Source: Thalassotalea insulae
GTDB lineage: Bacteria > Pseudomonadota > Gammaproteobacteria > Enterobacterales > Alteromonadaceae
Assembly: GCF_030161395.1 (NCBI RefSeq)
Contig: NZ_BSST01000001.1
Span: 2,356,001-2,420,000, forward strand
DNA length: 64,000 bases
Direction of reading: 5' to 3'
The notes beneath the pieces are model-generated. The model made no database searches and was not told the origin of the DNA. It saw only the letters and a list, made by a program, of their open reading frames with translations. Numbering within the stretch: position 1 is the stretch's first letter; each line of letters begins with the position of its first letter. A program made the translations under genes and the position numbers. Below are positions 9,042 through 16,218 of this stretch, piece after piece.

Positions 9042-10268
9042 ATGCAAATGAAGCTTAAAAAAGGAATTAGTATTATGCTAATTTCAAACGTTATGTTTGC
9101 TCTCTCTCAATGGATAATTATTTCTGGATTAAATTATTTGGGCAATGCGGCTGCAGTTGGTAAATATGCTTATTCTCTGGCACTGGCAGGCGTTTTTTTA
9201 ACTATAGGGCAATTAGGACTTAGGCAATTTTTATTGTCTAGTAAAGCCTCCAATGAAGAGATTCAAGTTGTATTTTACATAAGAATTGTAACGACGTTAA
9301 TTGCATTCTTATGTTTAGTTTTTTACTGCTTGTTGTTTGTTGATGCTAAGTACACTTCCATTATTGTCATTCTTGGGATTGTTAAAATTATTGAGAATAT
9401 TTCCGATATTTGTCATGGGTATTTTCAACTAAATCATAAAATTACTCATATCGCCCTTTCGAGAATAATAAGAGCATTTGTGTCGCCCTTGCTCTTTTTA
9501 ACTGTGTACTACTTCACTGAAAATATTTATTTCGCGTGCTCGTCGTTATTTGTTTCTTTAACACTGGTTTTTTATTTAATTGACAGCAAAGCATTTTCAG
9601 TTGGTCAACTTGGAATGGTTGCAACTCAGCTTTCAGAAAATTTTGGTAATGTTGTAAAAAAATCATTTCCTATCGGGATGACTATGCTATTTGTTATTTT
9701 ACTAGTAAATATTCCATTATTTGTGCTGCAAAATGTGACTACTGACCATATTGTTGGCCAATATGCATCAATATTTTATTTTGTTACCGCAGGAAGTTTG
9801 GTGATACAGTCTGTCGTTCAAGTGATAGCTCCCCTGATTACTAATAATCTTAAATTAAAAGCGAAACAAGAAGTTAAACGGCTGATAAAAATGAGTTACT
9901 TGATCGCAGTTGTAATAGGGGGAATAGGTATTGTTTTAGCGGGTGTATGTGGCACCCTGGTATTGACGTTTGCTTATGGTAAACCATACGGTCATTTAGC
10001 TGATTTATTAGTAGTTGCAGCTGTTTTAAATTTGGTTTTGGGCTTTCAATCTGTCGGGGGGGTTTCTTTAACTTCACTGGGATGTTTTAATTTTCAAATG
10101 GTTATCATGCTTATTACATTGCCAATATGTTACCTTGTTAGTTTGAATTTGATACCTCTATACGGCGCGGAAGGGGCCCTTTATTCAGGGATCGTCTCAA
10201 CGCTTATCATTGCAATGTTGTTTTTAACTAAATTAATACGAGAGTTGGTGTTGTTTGAAAAAACATAA
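9042..10268 (+). CDS. wzx: Wzx-like oligosaccharide flippase (MOP superfamily)
   Basis: The 408-residue protein is almost entirely hydrophobic, with about twelve predicted membrane helices. Its N-terminus resembles the polysaccharide transporters of the MOP family (GISIMLISNVMFALSQWIIISGLNYLGNAAAVGKYA split over two helices). Proteins of this type flip undecaprenyl-linked oligosaccharides to the periplasmic face. The assignment rests on topology plus its place beside a glycosyltransferase and a polymerase-like gene. The start at 9042 (Met-Gln-Met) has Met3 as alternative. Base composition is visibly more AT-rich than the leftward operon, a usual trait of variable flippase/polymerase genes. 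Confidence 0.75.
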   Translation: MQMKLKKGISIMLISNVMFALSQWIIISGLNYLGNAAAVGKYAYSLALAGVFLTIGQLGLRQFLLSSKASNEEIQVVFYIRIVTTLIAFLCLVFYCLLFVDAKYTSIIVILGIVKIIENISDICHGYFQLNHKITHIALSRIIRAFVSPLLFLTVYYFTENIYFACSSLFVSLTLVFYLIDSKAFSVGQLGMVATQLSENFGNVVKKSFPIGMTMLFVILLVNIPLFVLQNVTTDHIVGQYASIFYFVTAGSLVIQSVVQVIAPLITNNLKLKAKQEVKRLIKMSYLIAVVIGGIGIVLAGVCGTLVLTFAYGKPYGHLADLLVVAAVLNLVLGFQSVGGVSLTSLGCFNFQMVIMLITLPICYLVSLNLIPLYGAEGALYSGIVSTLIIAMLFLTKLIRELVLFEKT

Positions 10269-11361
10269 GGTATTACATGTTGCTGGAAAGATGGATCTTG
10301 GCGGCGTTGAATCTTGGCTTTTAGGTTTAGCGCAGGAACTTAGACACTCTAATATCGAAATGGATATTGTTGTCCATACTAAAGCTGCGGGCTGTTTGGA
10401 CGAAAAATTTAAAGCATTAGGGGTAAATATATTCCCGGTTGTTAACCATAAGAACCCCGTCCAATACGTCTTTAATTTTTATCAATTATTAAAGAAAAAT
10501 GGTCCATACCAGGCAGTGCATAGTCATGTGCTTTATTTTAGCGGTGTTGTGCTAATGGCTGCCTGGTTGGCAAAAATACCACTAAGAATTTCTCATGTGC
10601 ATAGTAATAGAAGCAGCATAGAGCCTAAAAGGGGCTTTAGAGCTCTTTATATTAGGGTGATGAAATATTTGGTAAAAATATTTGCCAATCGTTATGTGGC
10701 TGTTAGTCAGGAAGCACATAAGTCATTGCATACAGGAATAATTTCTGACGAACGTCTATCTGTATTATATTGTGGTGTTAAGCACTTAGATAAGGTGTCG
10801 ATTGATCGTACTCTAAAGCAAAGGCTTGGTATTAGTGAAGAAAAACTCGTACTTGGTCATATTGGTAGAATGTCAGAACCTAAGAATCATGGCTTTTTAT
10901 TGGATATCTTTATTGAACTAAAAGCGAAAACAGAAGCTGTACTTGTGTTAATTGGTGATGGAGAGTTAAAAAGTCAGGTTGAGCAAAAAATTGCTGAATA
11001 TGGTTTGACTAATGATGTCATTTTATTGGGGGCAAGAGACGATGCGGTAGACGTAATGGCGTCAATTTTTGATGTCATAGCGTTTCCTTCAATTTATGAA
11101 GGATTACCGTTAACCGTAGTTGAAGCACAAGCAGTGGGAGTGCCAATTTTAGTCGCCGACAATATTACTAAAGAAGCAGAATTTGATCCTAATTTAGTAA
11201 GTTACCTTTCCTTGCAAGATTCGGCGGACCAGTGGGCAAATAACCTAGTTAAAATTAGCTCTGCCCGGAAAAAGACGGTTAATTTGACTCATTTTCATAG
11301 GACGGATTTTTATTTTCCAAATCATATAATTAAATTAAAACGTCTTTATCTGGGTGAATAA
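10255..11361 (+). CDS. Glycosyltransferase family 4, TTG start
   Basis: The 368-residue protein has N-terminal KVLHVAGKMDLGGVESWLLG, typical of GT4 enzymes of the EpsF/capsule group. Its donor domain has LGHIGRMSEPKNHGFLL near residue 200 and the E-x7-E block PSIYEGLPLTVVEAQA near residue 280. The first Rossmann strand begins right after a TTG codon at 10255, so TTG is the probable start; the next ATG at 10291 would cut into the strand. The gene overlaps the flippase by 14 bases and its stop overlaps the start of the polymerase gene, a sign of coupled translation. The donor sugar is unknown. Confidence 0.85.
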   Translation: MKKHKVLHVAGKMDLGGVESWLLGLAQELRHSNIEMDIVVHTKAAGCLDEKFKALGVNIFPVVNHKNPVQYVFNFYQLLKKNGPYQAVHSHVLYFSGVVLMAAWLAKIPLRISHVHSNRSSIEPKRGFRALYIRVMKYLVKIFANRYVAVSQEAHKSLHTGIISDERLSVLYCGVKHLDKVSIDRTLKQRLGISEEKLVLGHIGRMSEPKNHGFLLDIFIELKAKTEAVLVLIGDGELKSQVEQKIAEYGLTNDVILLGARDDAVDVMASIFDVIAFPSIYEGLPLTVVEAQAVGVPILVADNITKEAEFDPNLVSYLSLQDSADQWANNLVKISSARKKTVNLTHFHRTDFYFPNHIIKLKRLYLGE

Positions 11362-12752
11362 TGATGTCTGCTACTAGGTTAGATATTCTCGTCCTAGCGA
11401 TTATTTTAAACTTTGCTATTTGTCTTTTCACTATGCTTTTACGTCAATGGGTAGTTGATACCGATATTGACTTTATATTGATTGCTCAAAGCTTAGGTAT
11501 TCTTTCCTTACTAATTATTCATTCTGTTGTTTGGCTAAAAATTGGTGGAAACTTTCTTTCACTGGCATATGTATTTTTCTTGATGGTGTTTATTTTTAAT
11601 CTGGGAAAATCCGTGCTCTTTGTTTTTTATTCTGAGCAAGGCGCAGCCTTTTTCAATTTTTTCTCAAAAGCAGATAATCAAGTTATTGTCAGGGCGATAG
11701 AGTATGGTTATGTTGGTTTATTGATTATCTCATCCACAATGTTGCTGACGTTTAACAATACCGTCATTCAAGTTAAACAACCGTCATTTTTGCAGTTATC
11801 GGCGGCAAAATATACAGGTATTATTTTTTTAACCTTTTCGGCACCGGCCACTTTGATTGACTTATATGCCATTGTTAGCCAAGTCATGGCGGGCGGTTAT
11901 TTTGCATTGTTTAATTCTCAGCAAAATTATGGTGTTTCTGGTCTGTTTAAAGTGTTGTCTTTTTTCCTTTATCCTGCATTTTATTTGCTGGTCGTTGTTT
12001 ATAGAAAAAATAAAACCATTATTTATTCAATCTTTTTAGTCGCATTTGCCATTGCTTTTTTGAAGTTAATGTTGGGTATGAGATTAGTTGCATTGGTGCC
12101 ATTTATTATTTTATTAAGTTTGTGGGATTGCACTGTAAAAACGCTTAATCGCAAACTTGTCTATGGCGGCGCTGCATTTCTTTTTACCGTGATATTTCCT
12201 GCCTTATCATTACTAAGAACTGGACAAAACATATCCCAACATGTAGAAAATAGCAGCGCTCTTTATCGAATAATTTCTGAAATGTCAGATAGTATCAGCC
12301 CTCTGATTTGGATCATGCAGCGGGTACCAAGTCAAATGGATTTCATCTATGGCGATTCATTGTTGCTCGCCTTAACCACCATAGTTCCTAATTTATTTTG
12401 GGATGTACACCCGGCCAAGGCGGGCTCTTTAGCCTTGTGGTTGGTAAATGAGGTTAATCCTTGGATAGCAGAGCGGGGTGGTGGATATGGATTTTCGATA
12501 TTTGCTGAAATGTATTTGAACTTTTATTGGTACGGCATGATAGTGCTGGCATTATTTACCATGTTTATCAATAAAATGGCCTTAGTAAGGAAGAATCCAA
12601 TAAATACGGCTTTCGCATTTTCTTGCTTCTTAGGGTTCTTGCTTTGGCCGCGTGGCGAAGCTGTTGCTGTTGCAAGGTTTATTTTCTGGAATGTCGGTTT
12701 TTTGTGGATAAGTTATCATATTTTACTTTTAGTTTTTCATCGAATTAAATAA
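11361..12752 (+). CDS. wzy: O-antigen/polysaccharide polymerase-like membrane protein (Wzy-like)
   Basis: The 463-residue protein has about ten to twelve hydrophobic helices and a larger hydrophilic loop around residues 290-370 (ISEMSDSISPLIWIMQRVP and following), the layout of Wzy and oligosaccharide-repeat polymerases. No enzyme motif can be named because Wzy proteins diverge strongly, so the call rests on topology and position after a flippase and a glycosyltransferase. It would join lipid-linked repeat units at the periplasmic face. The start ATG overlaps the preceding stop by one base. Its last eight bases overlap the convergent AraC gene. Confidence 0.68.
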   Translation: MMSATRLDILVLAIILNFAICLFTMLLRQWVVDTDIDFILIAQSLGILSLLIIHSVVWLKIGGNFLSLAYVFFLMVFIFNLGKSVLFVFYSEQGAAFFNFFSKADNQVIVRAIEYGYVGLLIISSTMLLTFNNTVIQVKQPSFLQLSAAKYTGIIFLTFSAPATLIDLYAIVSQVMAGGYFALFNSQQNYGVSGLFKVLSFFLYPAFYLLVVVYRKNKTIIYSIFLVAFAIAFLKLMLGMRLVALVPFIILLSLWDCTVKTLNRKLVYGGAAFLFTVIFPALSLLRTGQNISQHVENSSALYRIISEMSDSISPLIWIMQRVPSQMDFIYGDSLLLALTTIVPNLFWDVHPAKAGSLALWLVNEVNPWIAERGGGYGFSIFAEMYLNFYWYGMIVLALFTMFINKMALVRKNPINTAFAFSCFLGFLLWPRGEAVAVARFIFWNVGFLWISYHILLLVFHRIK

Positions 12753-13677
12753 CTTGGCTTTTTCCGGCATAAATTCGGCGAAACTCGCTTGGGCGCATCT
12801 GCTTAAATTGCAAAAATCGTCGATTGAAATTAGGCACATTATGAAAACCGCAGCTGTCACTGATGGTAGTGATCGGCATTTTGGAGTTAATCAATAGCGA
12901 GCAGGCTTTACTTATTCTTAGCTGATTTACTACCTGGGTAAAGGTTTGTTCGGTGCGTTGCTTAAAAAAGCGATGGAAATGATTGGTGCTCATGTGTATT
13001 AGTTGAGCGACTGTTTGGGCGGAAATTTTTTCGCTGTAATGCTGATATATATAGCGGATCACTTTGTCCAGTTTATCGACCGAAGCATCTGAGGCTACTG
13101 AAATATTATATCCCTGGCTGGCCAAAGTTTGGCGGCCATCATCTTTGCTCATCAGTTGTAATATGGTGATTAAGCCGATAAAGCGCTCGCTGGCGGTGGC
13201 TTGTTGTAATTTTTTAAAGACCTTGGCGCACTTTTTGACAGTTTCGGTCGAAAATTTTATCCCGAGACGGGATTGTGTCAGTAAAGGTTTAAACTCTGCT
13301 AAATCGGGCATACCAAATACTAATGATTCCAGCCAAGGTACAGGAATTTGGGCGACATACACTTGTTGTGGCGTGCCCTCTTTTTCGGCAGAGGAGCACC
13401 AGGTATGAGGTAGATGTGGGCCTAAGAATGCCATATCGAATTCGTGATAATCTTCAATACTGTCACCAACATACCTTTGTCCTTGGCTGTTTAAGGTTAA
13501 GGCTATTTCGTATTCAGGATGATAATGCCAGTTAAACTCAATACTTTCGCGTTTATATAACCAGTAGCGCCAGGAAGAATTTTCCGTTGGCAGTATTTTT
13601 TCAAACATTAGTTTCATCAATGTGTACTTAAGTGAGTAAGTTAATGAAAAATCTTCTATGCCGTGCATAACTATCAC
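12745..13677 (-). CDS. AraC-family transcriptional regulator with N-terminal cupin
   Basis: The protein is up to 310 residues long. The N-terminal sensor domain has a cupin-like FNWHYHPEYEIALTL segment near residue 48, and the C-terminal AraC/XylS domain (about residues 205-305) has two helix-turn-helix units: ISAQTVAQLIHMSTNHFHRFFKQ and ITTISDSCGFHNVPNFNRRF. The upstream codon at 13677 is GTG. Met4 (13668) and Met21 (13617) are also possible starts and the ribosome site does not decide. The gene is divergent from the NagX-like gene, so it probably responds to a sugar and controls that operon, though this is inferred. It overlaps the polymerase gene tail-to-tail by eight bases. Confidence 0.85.
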   Translation of the reverse strand: MIVMHGIEDFSLTYSLKYTLMKLMFEKILPTENSSWRYWLYKRESIEFNWHYHPEYEIALTLNSQGQRYVGDSIEDYHEFDMAFLGPHLPHTWCSSAEKEGTPQQVYVAQIPVPWLESLVFGMPDLAEFKPLLTQSRLGIKFSTETVKKCAKVFKKLQQATASERFIGLITILQLMSKDDGRQTLASQGYNISVASDASVDKLDKVIRYIYQHYSEKISAQTVAQLIHMSTNHFHRFFKQRTEQTFTQVVNQLRISKACSLLINSKMPITTISDSCGFHNVPNFNRRFLQFKQMRPSEFRRIYAGKSQVI

Positions 13678-13680
13678 TTG

Positions 13681-13696
13681 ATGTCAGCGCTGTCAT
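13681..13696. promoter_or_regulatory. NagR-like palindromic operator candidate
   Basis: ATGTCAGCGCTGTCAT lies in the gap between the AraC gene and the NagX-like gene. It is a near-perfect palindrome (one asymmetric pair) centred on CGCG-like AGCGCT. From memory it resembles the TGACA-n-CG-n-TGTCA operators described for the LacI-type GlcNAc regulator NagR of related genera. No LacI-type regulator is encoded in this window. Confidence 0.5.
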
Positions 13697-13718
13697 AAAG
13701 TGATAGAAAAATATATAA

Positions 13719-13739
13719 AGGTGTTAGAATAATACACCT
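13719..13739. promoter_or_regulatory. Inverted repeat AGGTGT-N9-ACACCT upstream of the NagX-like gene
   Basis: Two perfect six-base arms (13719-13724 and 13734-13739) flank a nine-base AT-rich spacer about 65 bases before the NagX-like start codon. The position suits a promoter or regulator site. Which protein binds, if any, is unknown. Confidence 0.35.
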
Positions 13740-13805
13740 AATTGAAACGGAATCAATGCATTATCAATTATTAGCATATCGATAATTTTGCAGGTGAGGA
13801 TTTAA

Positions 13806-14882
13806 ATGCAACGCTACGTCGCATTAGACGCTTTTCGAGGATTGACTATTGCACTAATGATTTTGGTGAATACGCCAGGGTCTTGGTCATATGTCTATGC
13901 GCCATTATTGCATTCACACTGGCATGGAGTAACGCCGACCGATCTGGTTTTTCCATTTTTTATGTTTATCGTTGGTTCAGCCATGTTCTTTGCCTTTAGG
14001 AAAGATCAATTCACCTTATCAGCGCCATTAGCGAAAAAAATTATTAAGCGTAGTGGGCTGATTTTTATCATTGGCTTGCTACTTAATATCTATCCGTTTA
14101 TTGCACCTATGGAGTCCTGGCGTGTGATGGGGGTATTGCAGCGTATTGGTATCGCATACGGCTTTGCCGCCTTTATTGTTTTATCGTTTCAACGCGCTAA
14201 GGTCATAGTAATAGCGTTACTGATATTAGTCGCTTATCCATTATTACTGATGCTAGCGGGTGATGGCGCTTACCGTTTAGAAACTAACCTAGTGCGAGAT
14301 CTTGATCTTTATTTGTTAGGCGCTAGTCATATGTATCGAGGCTTAGGGGTAGCGTTTGATCCGGAAGGAATACTGAGTACCTTACCGTCAATTGTTAGTG
14401 TGTTGATTGGTTTTGAAGTAACGCGCTTTATCAGCCAGATGACAGATAAAAAAGCCTCACTAATTAAGCTTATTGTGTTAGCTATGGCAGGGTTAATTAT
14501 TGGTTTGATAATGGATAGTTTTATCCCAATTAACAAGTCGTTATGGACCAGTTCTTATGTCATTTATAGCGCTGGTTTTGCTTGTTTAACTCTTGCTTTA
14601 TTTGTCTTTGTTATCGACATTCAAAAAATACAACAGCCAGTGACTCCGTTACTGATATATGGAACGAATCCGTTATTTATTTATGTGCTTTCTTGGCTCT
14701 GGGTCGCCAGTTATTCATTGTTCGATGTTGCTAACGTGCCACTTAATCAGTGGATGTTTAATAGTTTAGCGGCCTTAATGCCAGAAAAACTGGCCTCGTT
14801 TGTTTTTGCGCTCATGCATGTAGTGCTGTTTGGCTGGTTTTCCAAACTACTGTTTGACCGAAAAATATTTATTAAAATTTAA
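13806..14882 (+). CDS. nagX: NagX-like membrane protein (DUF5009, heparan-glucosaminide acetyltransferase-like)
   Basis: The 358-residue protein has about ten membrane helices and the hallmark N-terminus YVALDAFRGLTIALMILVN, followed by HSHWHGVTPTDLVFPFFMF. This is the family of NagX and of lysosomal heparan-alpha-glucosaminide N-acetyltransferase. In Alteromonadales and Xanthomonas, NagX genes travel with GlcNAc/chitin genes, but the biochemical role in bacteria is not settled. It could acetylate glucosamine or move the sugar. A strong ribosome site (GGTGAGGA) precedes the ATG. It is followed after 18 bases by the MFS transporter and is probably the first gene of the operon. Confidence 0.85.
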   Translation: MQRYVALDAFRGLTIALMILVNTPGSWSYVYAPLLHSHWHGVTPTDLVFPFFMFIVGSAMFFAFRKDQFTLSAPLAKKIIKRSGLIFIIGLLLNIYPFIAPMESWRVMGVLQRIGIAYGFAAFIVLSFQRAKVIVIALLILVAYPLLLMLAGDGAYRLETNLVRDLDLYLLGASHMYRGLGVAFDPEGILSTLPSIVSVLIGFEVTRFISQMTDKKASLIKLIVLAMAGLIIGLIMDSFIPINKSLWTSSYVIYSAGFACLTLALFVFVIDIQKIQQPVTPLLIYGTNPLFIYVLSWLWVASYSLFDVANVPLNQWMFNSLAALMPEKLASFVFALMHVVLFGWFSKLLFDRKIFIKI

Positions 14883-14900
14883 TCTTGTAGGGATCAATAG

Positions 14901-16178
14901 ATGAAAACGAATATCACGGGCGTCGTCCTGGTTTTAATAACATTTTTTGCCATTTCATTTATCACTAATATCTTAGGACCATTATTTCCATCATTGGTGA
15001 ATGATTTTAAACTCAGCCTTGCGGTTGCTGGTTTTTTACCTTTTTCTTTTTTTGCCGCCTATGGTGTGATGTCAGTACCCGCAGGTATGTTAGTCGATAA
15101 GTATGGTGAAAAAACTGTGATGATGGCAGCATTTATCATGGCAGCGCTTGGTTCATTTTTGTTTGCTTTAATACCTAGTTTCTTTATGGCGATGGGCTCA
15201 TTGTTTTTAATCGGTACCGGTATGGCGATGTTGCAAGTAGCGATTAATCCATTACTACGCGTTTCCGGTGGTGAAGAACACTTTGCTTTTTATTCTGTTA
15301 TGGCGCAATTGTTGTTTGGTGGTGCGGCAACCTTAAGTCCTATGGTTTATAGCTATGTTGTGCAAGCAATGGCTGAACAAACTACAACTGGCGTGATCGG
15401 CTTTTTTAATCGTATGGTGCCAGCAGATATGAGCTGGTTGTCTATGTATTGGATTTTTGCGGTACTTTCAGTGCTAATGTTGCTGTTTATTGCCTTGATT
15501 AAGTTGCCGCGGGTTGAACTAAATGATGATGAAGCGGTTGGAGCCTGGCAAATTTATCGTCAGCTGTTGAAAAATAAAACGGTAATTTTATTTTTCATCG
15601 CTATTGCGGCATATGTAGGTACCGAGCAAGGGGTGGCTAACGTGATTTCGTTATTTTTGGAACGCTATCATGGTTTAGATCCGGTTACCGTTGGTGCCAG
15701 TACTGTCAGTGATTTTTGGTTAATGTTGACCTTAGGTTGTATTTTAGGTTTGGTGTTAGTGAAGCTATTTGACAGTCGTATTGTACTGAAATTGTTTTCT
15801 GGTTGCGCTTTTATTGCCTTGACCTGTGCCATATTCGGTAGTGCGGAAACAGCGGTTGTCGCATTTCCTTTAGTCGGATTTTTCCTTTCGGTAATGTGGT
15901 CTGTGATCTTTTCATTGGCATTAAATTCAGTGGCTGAACATCATGGTTCTTTTGCTGGCATTTTATGTACGGGGATCGTCGGTGGTGGTTTGGCGTCGCC
16001 GATCATTGGAGTCATAGCGGATATCACCGGAGATTTACGTGTTGGTATGGTGGTGGTTTATATCACCTTGGCTTATATCTTCGCTATTGGCTTTTGGGCA
16101 AAACCTCTAGTGGTTAATAAAACGATAAAACTGTTTAATTCTGGCTCGTCTGAGCAAGCCGTTAAATCAGGTCAATAA
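14901..16178 (+). CDS. nagP: MFS sugar permease of the FucP/NagP group
   Basis: The 425-residue protein has twelve predicted helices. The loop AGMLVDKYGEKTVM near residue 62 is the conserved MFS loop between helices 2 and 3, and GTGMAMLQVAINPLLRVSGG near residue 112 is the FucP/NagP-type helix-4 motif. Such symporters take up fucose, glucose or N-acetylglucosamine with protons. The NagX-like gene, the GH20 hexosaminidase and a ROK kinase nearby favour GlcNAc as substrate. The inference is good but not proven. A 40-base gap separates it from the hexosaminidase. Confidence 0.82.
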   Translation: MKTNITGVVLVLITFFAISFITNILGPLFPSLVNDFKLSLAVAGFLPFSFFAAYGVMSVPAGMLVDKYGEKTVMMAAFIMAALGSFLFALIPSFFMAMGSLFLIGTGMAMLQVAINPLLRVSGGEEHFAFYSVMAQLLFGGAATLSPMVYSYVVQAMAEQTTTGVIGFFNRMVPADMSWLSMYWIFAVLSVLMLLFIALIKLPRVELNDDEAVGAWQIYRQLLKNKTVILFFIAIAAYVGTEQGVANVISLFLERYHGLDPVTVGASTVSDFWLMLTLGCILGLVLVKLFDSRIVLKLFSGCAFIALTCAIFGSAETAVVAFPLVGFFLSVMWSVIFSLALNSVAEHHGSFAGILCTGIVGGGLASPIIGVIADITGDLRVGMVVVYITLAYIFAIGFWAKPLVVNKTIKLFNSGSSEQAVKSGQ

Positions 16179-16218
16179 ATTAGACAGCAGTAACAGCAAT
16201 AAGAGAGATAAAAAGACG

